From positions 40,922,064 to 40,986,063 of the forward strand of contig OZ038389.1 in NCBI GenBank assembly GCA_964036045.1: a stretch of DNA of 64,000 nt, read 5' to 3'. Every line of letters starts with the position of its first letter. Within the stretch, counting starts at the first letter, position 1. This DNA is from Eutreptiella sp. 'Long Island Sound 2002'. Its lineage: Eukaryota; Euglenozoa; Euglenophyceae; Eutreptiales; Eutreptiaceae. The position numbers were made by a program, and so were the translations under genes. Of the stretch, positions 31,595-43,253 are shown piece by piece. The notes below the pieces were generated by a model, which worked only from the letters and a program-made list of their open reading frames with translations, made no database searches and was not told the DNA's origin.

Positions 31595-33589
31595 GTGGAT
31601 TATGCGACCACTCTGGGTACCCTCGCCGATCAGTGTAAGGGACCGACGGCAGTGGAACGGGGCTCCACCACGGGCGGGGGGTGTTGCGACAGGCTAGTGA
31701 TGATTGAATCTTGCGTCCGGCATTGTGTAGGTTTAGTTCACTCCGTGTCATCTGAATGAGCCCCCATTGAAGTGTGCCATGGGGGATTTCTTTTGTCACA
31801 GCGAAAGGCGCCTATGACAATGTCACTGATGAGCTTTTTGTTCTGATTTTGTTGCTCTGCAGCCTTGTGCTTTGCAGAGGGTAGCATTCCAGATGTGCAT
31901 CCCACAGAGGGGGGGGGGGGGGGGCATGCCTGCTTCAAGGTGAGTGGGCAGGACATTGTATCCATTCCAAAACGATCTTTCTCCTAAATTTCTGTTTTTT
32001 TTTATTTCTTCTCTTCGATACCTTCCTCTGTGTTCCTTTGGGGCAATACCTACTGTTCGCGGGATACATGGCATCTTCAGACCTCGGGTTCCTTCTAACA
32101 ATGTGTGCCATTTGTGGCTCAGGTGCTGCCTCCAGCGAGGTCAGGATCGAGAATGTGTGACGCTTCAACCAATGGTTTTGGCTCTGACCCAGCACCAAGT
32201 AAGTTCAAGGCGTGCTACTGCAAAGGTGTGGTGGCGAGGATTGGAGGGCATTGCAATGGGACTGTGACAGTGTGAAGTGTAAAGGGGGAATTGTGCCGAT
32301 CTACTTTGTACAGGCATCCATAGTGTAGGAAGGCGTGCATACTCTGTATCGGCGTACTTCATTTGCACAAGCATACATAATGTGTATAGGCGGATGCAGT
32401 GGCATAGTGTACAGGGTGCGGCGGGTGTACCGACGTGCATGGTGTCATACATGCAAATATCGTTTTCCGAGCGGCGAATCTCAGTGTACCCGTCCACCTC
32501 TGCGCGTGATGGGGCCGGGATGAGGCACACAAGGCGATCTCCAAGCCACATCGACCATTTCACTGTTCTGTAGGTCCACCCGTCATGAATGAGCGAAGTA
32601 TGCTCCTGTCACTTTCCTTGATCACTCTGACCTCCAATCTTCCATGGGGCCTTGCCTCTGCTGTGCGCACTAAATCTTATTGACCCCTCCATTGTTCGCA
32701 TGGCAGGTCTCGACAGTGCCTATCTTGTCCCGAGGTTTTCACAACACATTGACGATGTTGCATCTTCTCACCGATGAAATCCTCTCCGAAGCACAGCAAA
32801 TTAATGCTTGTTGGTCCTGAATCGGGGGTAGTGCGTGCTTTTTACAGGCAGAGCTGCCATTGCACTCGACGCCTGATCCGCTAGTCGGTTCCACGCGGCC
32901 CTCAGGCCAAGTGCGAGCCCAAATGCATGTCACTGCAAGGGTGAGGCAGAGTCCATAACAATCCCAGGCGGGCCCTACGCCACCAAGTGCCCAAAGATTC
33001 CTGGCAATTCTGTGCGATGGTCTGGGGCCAGGAGGGGCCTATGTGGGGAGTTGCCAACGCCACTGAGGGAGCGTTAGAGCGCCGGGCATCTTTTTGGGCC
33101 CCTCCCCCACCCAGCACCAATCATGGACCCCAAGGAGGCAAGGGTGATGTCCCCACTTCTGATGCCTTCCCGCTATTTGTACTCGGGATGAAGCACACCC
33201 ACCTTGTTCACAGTGTCGGGGAAAACCCTCTTTATTAGAGACAATGGCTATGGCATGACAATGACAATGGCTAGAAGGCACCGTTCCTGTTGATCATTGC
33301 AATCATGTGCTGCCAATCACCCGGTGGATAAACAGGGGGTGTTTGCTGTATGGGCTGTGTGTAAGTGCGAAGTACGTTCTCGAGGTGCACAAGGCATGCA
33401 CTAGGCTTGGTGCACAGCTGCTGTAGTTGGCTGCTGGGAGCAGCAGCACAGTGTGCGGCTGCAGCGGTGCAACACACGGGTGTAGTGGCAAGGTGCTCAG
33501 CCCCAACAGCTTGAGTGCATGGCTGTAACAATATGGCGCTCAGCAGCGGTGGTGGTGTGCTCAGCTCACGCCCAGGGTGCACACCAGCC
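31595..33589. other. No gene recognised
   Basis: A G18 tract near 31906. GTGTA/AGGC-rich degenerate motifs at 32280-32450. Short open frames on both strands have no motif. Confidence 0.4.
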
Positions 33590-34075
33590 ATGCATATGGC
33601 ATGCCTAGGGCACACACATGGCACGCTCTGGGCATGGTTCGTGCATGCATAGGGCATGCATAGGGCATGCATAGGGCATGCATAGGGCATGCATAGGGCA
33701 TGCATAGGGCATGCATAGGGCATGCATAGGGCATGCATAGGGCATGCATAGGGCATGCATAGGGCATGCATACGGCACACACGGGGCACACACAGGCCAT
33801 GCTTAGGGCATGCATAGGGCATGCTCCGGGCACTGGGCACGCACACGGCACATACACGGCACGCTCAGGGCATGAGGGAATGCTCAGCAGGCACAGGGTG
33901 TGCACAGGGCCCGGTCCAGGCATGCACTGGGCTGGGCTTGCACAGGGCAGGCGCCCGGCACATTCTGGGCATGCACAGGGGAAGCTCAGGGCGTGCTCAG
34001 GGCACGCACAAGGCATGCATAGGGCATGCATAGGGCATGCTCAGGGCATGCATAGGGCATGCACAAGGCATGCTG
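33590..34075. repeat. 11-bp minisatellite GGGCATGCATA
   Basis: About twelve nearly perfect 11-bp units at about 33645-33778, flanked to 34075 by diverged units (GGGCATGCTCA, GGGCACGCACA and others). Each unit contains the palindrome GCATGC. Because 11 is not a multiple of 3, all frames of the minus strand are open and read repeated [11 protein letters not shown]. The open frames are artefacts. Confidence 0.9.
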
Positions 34076-34765
34076 TGGCTAGCAAATGCCGACTGGTACC
34101 CCATGCAATTTGCATGGAAGCACACCTGGATGCCTGAACCCACGGGTACCCCAGCTCCGCCAACCCGAGGACCCCCCCCCCCCCTCCTGGCCCTTCGGGG
34201 CCCCGGGATAGTGCAGACCAGCCGCGTACACACCTACTGAGCCGGGGTACGAGCCCTGGAATTTCTGCTCAAGGAGAGGATAGGGGGGAAGGAGAGGAGG
34301 GAAGATCGCTGATCGCCTCAGCTGGAAAAACTGCCACCCACTTGTCTTGGTCGCCCATCGGCATATTCTCTGCACATGATGTTCTCTGCACTCCCTTGTT
34401 TGTCATGGGCAACTTTTGGGTGCCGTTCATGATTGGTTCACCCCTTTTCAAGAGAATTCAGACAGGCTCCGTCACATTACAACAGCCACCCAGTAGAGGT
34501 AGAGTAGATGATACAGTGCGATTGGGTGAACAATTGGGTCCCTTCTTTTCCATGCTGTCGATTCGGTGAGTGGTGGGGCCTGTCCTAGACCTTTGCTTGA
34601 GGTGGGGCCCACCCTACCCCCGGGGGGGGGGGGGGCAAAAATAGTTTGTGTACCCAAAATGGGCCTCACATTTTTCGCTCTCTATTCAAAATTTCATTCT
34701 TCGCTGGTGGAAAAACTTTTTGGCTTTGGGTGGGTGGGTGGGTGGGTGGGTCAGCTGGCCCCCAG
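34076..34765. other. Noncoding flank of the PAN exon
   Basis: Contains C10 (about 34177) and G13 (about 34623) tracts and a (TGGG)n microsatellite at about 34728-34750, immediately before the acceptor at 34763. Confidence 0.45.
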
Positions 34766-35175
34766 GCAGCCCCATGATGACCCACAATGCCTAAGAGATG
34801 GTCTGGCCTATTCCCTTGGATACCCTTGGCCTGAACAAAGGGCTGGCGCTGATGTAGCCTTCCACACAAATGCATTGAGTACCAATGGGGCACACATCCA
34901 TCATATTCCAGATTATGAAGGGCCGTGGCGCGGCTACCCGGCAGGCAAAGGCATCCAAAGCATCCGCGTATACAATGACAAGAGCCTATCTGATTGCAAA
35001 TCTCTTTGCGATAAGAACGGCCGGTGCGAGGTCTTCTCAATCGATGGCTGTCAGACAACCAATAACACCCATTGTCAAGGCCAATGTACGCTTTATGAAA
35101 TGGCCCCGCTCCACGAAGTATCCGTTGGCCACGGCGGTGCATCGGATGGGACCCTGAAGTCTTTCAAAAAGCCAG
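34766..35175 (+). CDS. Exon encoding a PAN/apple domain
   Basis: The acceptor-like CTGGCCCCCAG ends at 34765 and the donor AGCCAG|GTACTG starts at 35176. The middle reads WRGYPAGKGI, then SLSDCKSLCDKNGRCEVFSI, then CQTTNNTHCQGQCTLYE. The spacing C-x3-C-x5-C-x7-C-x7-C-x3-C followed by LYE fits PAN/apple modules, which bind proteins or sugars in secreted or surface proteins. The upstream part contains a paired Cys but no other motif. The exon ends 88 bp before the left edge of the 16-kb duplication, so the duplicated block begins inside the following intron. Confidence 0.6.
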
Positions 35176-35611
35176 GTACTGGTGCCCTATTCTGTCTCCT
35201 GCAATCCTGCTGCTATCACCTGAAATGCCCTGCACCAAGGCTCCTTTTGCCCGAGCCGGAGGGCAGTCCGTCCTTCGAATGCATTGGGAAGGGTGAGGTC
35301 ACCCCACCCTCGTGGTGCCCCATGCCCTCATGCTTCCCCACACAGCACCAGGTGGTGTTGCCGTAGCTTTTGCAGGGGCACTTTGGTCGGGAAGGAGGGG
35401 GGGTCTGGTCCATTGAGCCTCTTTTAAGTGGAAGTGCCCTTGAGAGATTCTTTTTTTTTGCCCCCCCTCCCCCCCCCGGCGTCCACGTGTCCATCTTTGG
35501 GGGGGTGGGGATCACTTGGCCCATGAACAATAAGAAACCAATGGGAAATGACAGGCGCCGAAGAAAAATTTTAGTTGAGTTATACTGGAATTCAGGCCAC
35601 TGTTGTTCCCC

Positions 35612-36461
35612 TTGACTATCGGATAACCATTGAACGAGGGGGGCCGTACCCTTTTCAATCACTTGTGGCCCCAAGCGGCCGCAGTGGCCGCTGTTGGCTC
35701 CTCCTCCTCCTCCTCCTCCTCCCGCTCCTTCTTACGCAACTCGGGCATCATCACATCATTTTTGTCGTCATGTTTTATGTGATGGGTCCCAAGCAGGGTC
35801 CGCAGCGTAATGCTAGCCCGATCCAGGGTCCCAGGCAAGGTCCCTTCTAGGGCTCCAGTTACTCGACAAAGCCAAGTAGACAGTCCTGGGCATTGGCAAC
35901 CCGTCGGGCGTCGTGGAGGAGACGGGAGGGGTAGAGTTAGCAATTACCCCAGCTGCCCACATCCTCAGCTTCGGCGCGCTCTCCACATGCTACAACTTGA
36001 TGTCCGCGTGCTGCAACTTGTTGTCCATGTGCTCCATCGTGGTCTTTATCTCTTGCACTGCTTCTAGGATCTTTACATTGGCATCCGACCCTGTGCAAAG
36101 GCACGTCTTCCAAGAAAGGGGTAGAGTTCCACTGCAAGAAGGGGTGGGGGGGTCCAGCCTCCCCGGTGGTGCTGCGACCACTGCTGCAACAGCCACGCCT
36201 TTGTCCCTTCTTCGGGGCCGGCTGCTGCCACCATGGTGCTTCTGCTAAGCCGTGATTCGCAGATGACCCCCCCCCCCAAAAAAAAGGATACATGATCTAT
36301 GAAAAAGGTGAGACAAGGAGAGAATGAATGAGATATTTATGTGTCTTTCTTCTCAAGTGAGTGGAGGGAACGAAAGTGTGCATAATTGTGCACCACAAAC
36401 ATATTTAAATTTGAAATCCGAAGCGAGCACAGACACGCGATGGCCAATGTGAATGTAGTAA
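35612..36461. repeat. Nested diverged tandem pair, left unit
   Basis: Shares with 36610-37056: TTGACTATCGGAT, CTTACGCAACTCGGGCAT, GATGACCCCCCCCCC, TTCTCAAGTGAGT, GAGGGAACGAAAG and GAAATCCGAA. The left unit has about 390 bp extra, whose minus strand (about 35990-36100) reads LEAVQEIKTTMEHMDNKLQH, a likely coiled coil. A CTC-repeat (about 35699-35720) encodes poly-Glu on the minus strand next to MPELRKKERE. This may be a decayed minus-strand gene. Confidence 0.6.
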
Positions 36462-36609
36462 ACGTACATTAGTTTTAAGAATCCTAAATATTACATGTTA
36501 CATGTTACATCGTTGTCGTCTTCTATCTTATGGTACCACCACTTCCACGGCCACCCTATGGAGACTTTGCCGGGTCCGGCTGGTTGCGCGACGGTGCTGT
36601 TGCTATCCC

Positions 36610-37056
36610 TTGACTATCGGATGAACAGCAAACGACGGGACCCGTGCTTTGTTCAATCACTTGTGTCCTCGCAGCCCGGCGTTGGCCGCCGCCGGCTTCT
36701 TCTCCAGCTACTCCTCCTTCTTACGCAACTCGGGCATCCTTACATCATTGTCGTCCTCATGTTCTATCCGATGGTACCGTTGCTGCAACCGCCACCCCGT
36801 GCCCACTTCTTCGGATTTGGCTGCTCCTTCCACCATGTAACTGCCGCTGCCCCCTGGCTATTAGATGACCCCCCCCCCCTTACAAAAAGAATGCAACATC
36901 TTTGCAAAGGTTAGAGAAAGAGAGGATGGATGAGATATTGGAGCATCTTTCTCCTCAAGTGAGTCGAGGGAACGAAAGCAGGTGAGTGCGCCTAATTCCG
37001 CACCACAACCACCTTCACATATGAAATCCGAACCGAGCATAGACACGTTATTGTAA
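36610..37056. repeat. Nested diverged tandem pair, right unit
   Basis: Shorter partner of 35612-36461. On the minus strand it reads MPELRKRR where the left unit has MPELRKKE, so both descend from one sequence. The pair predates the 16-kb duplication because both copies carry it. Confidence 0.6.
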
Positions 37057-39244
37057 GAGATCAATGTAGGGGGAGCACCTTATGTTGTGCGAAGATTTTG
37101 CGGTCCGGCCTGACCAAACAGCTGCAGCTTCTGCTCCAGGGGCCCCTTGTCTAGGGGTCTTGTGCCCAGTTCATTATACTCTTGATTTTAAAAAGTATAC
37201 TAAGTTGTTCCATCAAACCGTTGATGCATTGAGCCACAGATCGTGCAGGACGAGGCGCTATACAAATGTGGTTTATTGCTTTTTGAAAATGTCGCCTTCA
37301 AACCTCAGCCCCAGTGTCTGCTACCTAAGGGTTAACTCCCTTGTGCTTGGAGGCATGACCGCTATCCCCCCGTTGCCTCCCCTCCCCACACCCCTCTGTT
37401 GAAAGGCAGCACACCTGTGGTGCACAACGGGATCAAGTCTACAAGCATAACAGGTTGCATCGCAAAATGGGGGCGGAACCTCAGAAAGAATTCGATAAAC
37501 TTCGTTTAAGGTGTTGACTGGTACATTTGTTTCGTATGTCTTGTCATTTTGCTCTTCTTGCTCTAGCTTCGCTCCGAGGCCGGGCGGGCTAACTAGAGGG
37601 CAAAATATGTTGCGCAAAATAGCCATGCATGCCACCCCAAAGCCAGTAAGTCATCCGCCATGACTCTATCACGTTGGCTTCATTAGCAGGCACGGTTGTG
37701 TGTCTTGGATTGGCACTTTGTGCGGGTATGTTCCCTCGTGGTATTCCTTTTAGCATACCTCTGATTAGGGCTCTTTGGGGTGGCTGGCTTCAATTGAGGT
37801 AATGCACGCGCAAACCTCGTGTTCTGCGATAAAAAATGGGTTAGGTACAACAGTTTCTAGCATCACATACAAACATACCTCAGGAGTGAAACACACAATG
37901 TTAGGCACTATCATGTTGTCCGGTCGGTTCCATACAAAGAAGCCATAATACATGGCTCTAGTAGTCAACTCGTTCGTTGTTTTTTTTTTTAATTTGCTTT
38001 CAATACACAGAACCGGCACAGTGCAAAGGCGGGAACCTGGGAGCTGCCTGGTCCTGCCCATTATGGTACATGACCAGAATCATGTAATATCGCTAAGGCA
38101 GGCCTCGTCAATACCACAGAGAATGTTGCGTGATGTTTAGCCACGCCTCTAAAAGGGAGACAAAGACCGGGGTATGCGGTGTTGCTTTCGCGTGGCTTCA
38201 CGCGGGGCGGGCGGTCCAGCATCAGGGGGGTTCCTCGTCCTGTGGTTGTTAGCCGCTCTAAACCATCCCCGGCGTCGCCCGATTGGCACCCTCCCACTAG
38301 CATGCTATCCCATTCTAAATTCTCATCGGGTTTGGTGAGCCATGTACTCTAACAGTTAGTGTGTCTGAGGAAACATGTGAGGGTCACCAACTAGAATTAA
38401 GGGTTATGGGTGCACGAAAAAACAACAGCTGGGGACCAAGTTAAACGATGAGCCCAAAATTCTGACCCCTCATGCCGCATGTTCATGCTAGCGACCATGA
38501 GCACAAGAATCGACGCAAACAATGGATGTGCATGCTAAGCTATCCGAGTTGCCAAACAATTCTTTAATGCTGATTAGACAGGGGTCTGACGCACCTCATA
38601 TACCTCGTTTATCTCGCATAGCATTGTTTGTGTTTGTGTGGCAAAACGACCATTGTTTGCTTACCTACGGTTTTCCAATGGGTTTTCGGAACATTTTCAC
38701 GGAGAGGACTGGCTCCCAAAATATATTCTTGTCAACTCATGCATCTTTGGACCTGGTTCTTTACCATTTGCTAGTTTGCTAGTGATAACCAAATGGGTCT
38801 GACTAGAGGTGGTGGTGGATGATCCCTCATGCCACCTCCCCAACTGTCCCAAGGTGTTTTGCGTGGCCGACTATTCATCCTTATCGGACCTTTCCACCCA
38901 AAATTTGTTCGAATGACTAGTTTGGTAGTGTTGCTTTTTGACATGATCAGGGACACAACTTTCTCATGTCCCGATTGGCTGGAAGTGATAGGGGAAGTCT
39001 CCGACGAGTAAAATAAATGATTTGTTCAGCAATGCACAAGTTGAGCAGTGTGTCCGTCCTTCTAGGAGGAGGCTCCTCCATGTCCGCCACATGATGCACT
39101 TGATAGCACTTGATTTACTTCGCATTGGCACTCACGTCCAAGACAAACATGGCACAACACTGCGGAATGACACTCAGTGGTTGCAACACCCCCCCCCCCC
39201 CCCGCTTCCCCAGAGAATGCAACTACACGCACGCACTCAAATGT
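37057..39244. other. No gene recognised
   Basis: Plus-strand frames at 37082-37402, 38522-38782 and 38829-39011 are coding-like in places (e.g. LLFDMIRDTTFSCPDWLEVI) but share no family signature, and no splice sites were defensible. A C16 tract lies at about 39188-39203. Confidence 0.35.
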
Positions 39245-42200
39245 TGTGTGGCTTTGAGTTGTGCAGCCCCACTTTGGGGACCCCCAGGACTCAGATTTTA
39301 TGCAGCCAATTTGCGCACATGTAGGCCCCCACAAGGTTTTGTAGCCACTTTTGCGTGTGTCTCTACCACGGGGACCACAAGGACGGCAATTGTTTTGTGG
39401 CCAATTTTTTGCCCACATTCGGCCCTACATAGGGTCCATAGGGTCCCAGCCCCTCTTCATCCTGTCCCAATCTTCCGGAACTCCCAAGACAGCAAGGGTT
39501 TTCTGGACACTTTTTATTTTTTTTCTCCTTCTGTTTACCCCCAAATGACAGGCCACATGTAGCAAATTCTCCCACATGTCCGCCCCCAAAAGAACAGGCG
39601 CTTTGCAACTGCTTGTTGTTTCATGTGAACCTCCGGGACGCCCAAGATAACAGGACTTATGGTGCCCATTTGGCAAGGCTTATGTAGCCACTGTTGGTTT
39701 CGTCCGCACCACCGGGACCCCCAAGACGGCCAGGGCTAAATGGCCAATTTGCTCACATGTGGGAGGCCCACTCGGCATCGATTATGTAGGTATTTACCAG
39801 TTTTGGTTGTGTCTCCACCTCAAGAACGACCAAGATATCACCGGTTTTGTAGCCGGTTTGCCCACATGTGGGACCCCAAGACCGTACTGGTTGTGTAGCC
39901 ATTTTTTGTTTGGTCCCCACCTCAAAGATGCCGAAGGCGGCACGGATTATGGAGCCCATTGGCCCACATGTGCGCTCCCAAGATGTCATGGGTTATATAG
40001 GTATTTTTCATTCCGTCTCCCCTTTGGGGACCCCCACGACGGAAGGAGTTGTATAGCCCATTAGCCGGCACGGCTTATGTAGCCACCTTTGCTTCCGTCT
40101 CCACTTCCGGGACCCCCACCAAAGTAGGGCTTATTTAACCTGTTTGCCCACACGTGGGCCCCCATCATAGTAAGGGGGTTCCATAGCCAATTTTACCTCT
40201 GTCTACCTTGTTGACCCGCCAGGCAGCAGGGATTAGGTTGCCTTCATGTGTGCCATCAAGACGCAAGGGTGATTTACCCTCTTTTGCTTCCCTCTCCACC
40301 TCGGGGACGCCCTCGCTAGAAGAGGTTGTGTCGATAGTTTGCCCACATGGTGTTACCAAACACGGCAAAGTAGCCTGGCCACTTTTGCATGATTGCCTCT
40401 CCCCTTTGGCAACACCCATGATGTCTCGGTTTGTGTATTCAATTTTCATCCCGTCTCCGCTTCACGAACCCCCAGGATGACAGGCGTTAAGTATCCACCT
40501 TTGATTGCGTCTCCAGTTGGGGAATCCCCAAGAGAGGAGATGTTATGTAGTGTACTCACCAACTTGTGGGCCCTCAAGACGGCAAGGCTTTGCTACCTAC
40601 TTCAGGTCTTATTCCTAGTTTAGGAACCCCAAGATGGTAGGGGTAATGTAGCCGGTTTGTCCACACTTAGGCCCCCAACGCGGCAAGGGCCGTGTGGCCA
40701 TCTTTGATTATCTGGTTATGTCTCCACCTAGGGGACCCCGACGGTGGCAAACATTGTATCTACTTGTGGATTGCCAAATGATACGGCATTCGTAGCCACT
40801 CCTCACCTCCTCGCTCCCAAAAGACCGTAGGCCCTGAGACCATAGGGGTTATTTGGCCCATTCCCCTTCATGTGAGCCCTAAAGACACTACGTCTTACCA
40901 CTTTGAATTCCAACCAAACTTCCGGGACACCCAAGACAACAGGGCTGATTTCGCCCAGTGGCCCACTTGTGGGCCCCCAAGATGGATTGTGTAGAATCAT
41001 GGGGAATTATGGGGAATTATGGGGGACTATGGGGTTTAATGGGGAATTATGGAGTTTTATGGGGTTTTGTGGTATTTCATGGGGTTTTGTGGGGAATTAT
41101 GGGAAACTGTGGGGAATTGTGGGGTTTTATGGGAAATTATGGAGAATTATGGGGAAATATCTGGATACGTGTGCAACACAAGTCGGGAAGACATTCATTC
41201 ACATGGCTTCATGTCAAATGGCCACGGGTGGCGGAACACTTGATGTCTTGCTTCTTCATGACCCTCGCCAGATAACCCTGCGACAGGTACTCCCTAGGGG
41301 GTTTGTACAAATATAATCAAAGTGGCTAGATAGCCCCGCCGTCTTGGGTGCCCAGATGTGGGCAAATGGGCCTCATAATCCCTGCCGTCTTGGAGGTCCC
41401 CGGAACGGGGACGAATAATTTTTCTATATCGCCCCACGTTGGCGGCCCGCTTGTGGGCAAATTGGCTGTGAAACCCCTCCCACCGAGGGCACTTATCATT
41501 TTATCTCCACCTTTGGGCCCCCCCAGACATCAAGACTTGTATAGCCTATTTGCCAGCTGGGGCTAAGTAGCCATCTTTGGTTTCTATCCCCACTTTGAGG
41601 AACTCCAAGGCTTTACCTCGTCGATTTGCCCACACGTGTGCCCTCAATACAGCTAGCGTTGCGAACTCCCCACTTCAAGGAATTCCAACACGGCAGTGGT
41701 TACCTCTCCAATTTGACAGCACGGGGTATTTGGCCACTTTAAAGTTGGCCGGGGTTATATAGCCCAATTGTCCACATGGGGGCCTCCAACACCGCAAGGG
41801 TTATGTATGCACCTTTGTCCCCACTTCCAGGACTTCCAATATGGCAGGCATTATGGAGCCCATTTGCCGGTATGGGTCATGTAACCACCTCTAGTTTCCT
41901 TCCCCATTGGCGACCCCCAACACGCTAGGGATTATGTAGCGAATTTTCGCACATGTGGGCCCTTGACCTGGCGTGGGTTATGCAGCCAAGGTGAATTGCT
42001 TGCATAATACTTGCCTTCTGGGGCGTTGCCCAAGTGGACAGGCAATCAAAAGTGGTTACATGGCCGCATCCTCCTCCGCGGGTACATGCCGTCAAATTGG
42101 CCACATTACCCCTGCCATCTGATGGGTACCCAAGCCGGAGAAGGGATCAAAAGTGCCCTCATGGCCCTACAATTTTGGGGGGTTATCGAAATGTGGACAA

Positions 42201-42315
42201 AAACAAAACTCAAACTCACATACAGGCCGTGATGACCTGCAAATTTTTTGTAGCCCCTTTTGGCTATGTCCCCAGTTCGATGATCCCGAAGTTGGTCGGG
42301 GTTATTCAGCCGATT
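39245..42315. repeat. 3-kb degenerate array of the 85-bp-type unit, copy 1
   Basis: Dozens of diverged units alternate two halves. One is GTAGCC...TTTGCCCACATGTGGGCCCCCAAGA. The other is CTTTTG.TTCCGTCTCCACTTC.GGGACCCCCAAGACGGCA.GG.TTATGTAGCC. They share GGCAGGG, GTAGCCA, TTTGCCCAC.TGTGGGCC and GGGGA.CCCC with the 85-bp unit at 16.4-18.0 kb. Spacing is irregular, about 75-110 bp, so the array is old. Its composition produces many short artefact frames. The duplicate array is at about 55416-58490. Confidence 0.8.
41000..41165. repeat. TGGGGAATTA-type minisatellite inside the array, copy 1
   Basis: About fifteen degenerate 9-11-bp units (GGGGAATTAT, GGGGTTTTGT, GGAGTTTTAT). The plus-strand frames read Met-Gly-Asn-Tyr-Gly-Glu-Leu-Trp repeats, an artefact. 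The copy 2 counterpart is at 57171-57336. Confidence 0.85.
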
Positions 42316-43253
42316 TCCCCACCTGTACTTAGGCGGCCCTAACCGAGCGCTTGTTTTGGACCTTGCGAGACCCCGGATGTCAATTTTCCAAATTCTAATT
42401 TTGGGGGCCGTTTTGTACCGCGCGTTGCATGACAGAGCGCTGTCAATGCTGTGAACATTGTTGTTTCTTTGTCTGCTGAGTACTGTATTGCTCGCTATGT
42501 TGTCCCGGTCGGTAATCGTAATGTGTGTAGTGTGCACATGAAAGGAGTGCCGAACTACACAATCTTGGCATCATGTGTGTGGCCCTTGTAAAATAGTGAA
42601 ATCAAAAACGATTTAGCTTTGGCTCATTCTAGCCTAGAAATACACCCCTGTATAAGAGAGCTTCCACCAGCAAGTTGCAGGGCTGGTATATGGACTACAT
42701 TCTTGGTGGGCCATGGACTATTGGCTGTGCGTTGGGCTATGGACATTGGCAATTTCTTTGTCTTCAACAATCATGCATTGTCGTTCTCCGCGTGTTTACC
42801 TACCTGTAGATCAAGCCCCTTTCTTTGCCTCTCTGCTGCTCAAGTATGGCTTCGTGCTGACATTATGGATGGAACACCTTTCGTCAACTTCTTGGCTGGC
42901 AACACATGCGGGATGAAGGATGATTTTCTAGGTGCTGTTAGTGCTGGGGGTCAGCCGGCCGAGTTTCTTTTGCTTTGCTTTGTCACTTCGTTTCAACAGA
43001 AACACCTACCCTACACTCCAAACTTTTCTTAGCTGAGTTGAACTGGAATATACCATGAGCTATCTCCTGAAACAATGTGAGCCACGCTGCTCAGTACTGA
43101 ACATTGCCTTTAGTCAGGCAAGCAAGGGGCCCAAAGATTGGGACAGACCTGCTCATAAGACAGTCTGCGCGCAACTTTGACAAACTCTTCGTCGTTGTGC
43201 CACTCACTGCTTCGGCAACTTAGGTTGCTGCGCAGCGGAAACTGCACAGCTAG
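42316..43253. other. No gene confirmed upstream of the broken plus-strand gene
   Basis: A plus-strand frame at 42619-43032 is open but without a known motif. 43045-43180 reads TMSYLLKQCEPRCSVLNIAF in one frame and may be part of the following broken gene. Confidence 0.3.

Noticed and set aside
33561-34031. Met/Cys/Pro/His-rich repeat protein on the minus strand
   Set aside because: Direct translation of the 11-bp minisatellite in every frame.
35659-35943. Poly-Glu protein on the minus strand (also 51829-52113)
   Set aside because: The Glu run comes from a CTC microsatellite; flanking residues are shared with the nested tandem unit but no start, border or family supports a gene.
40903-41316. 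Gly/Asn/Tyr/Trp repeat protein on the plus strand (also 57074-57487)
   Set aside because: Translation of TGGGGAATTA-type low complexity inside a degenerate array; no start context or family.
39245-42315. Dinoflagellate-type spliced-leader sequences (GTAGCCATTTTGG-like words)
   Set aside because: The words are part of the 85-bp-type repeat and none matches a full leader sequence with a donor.
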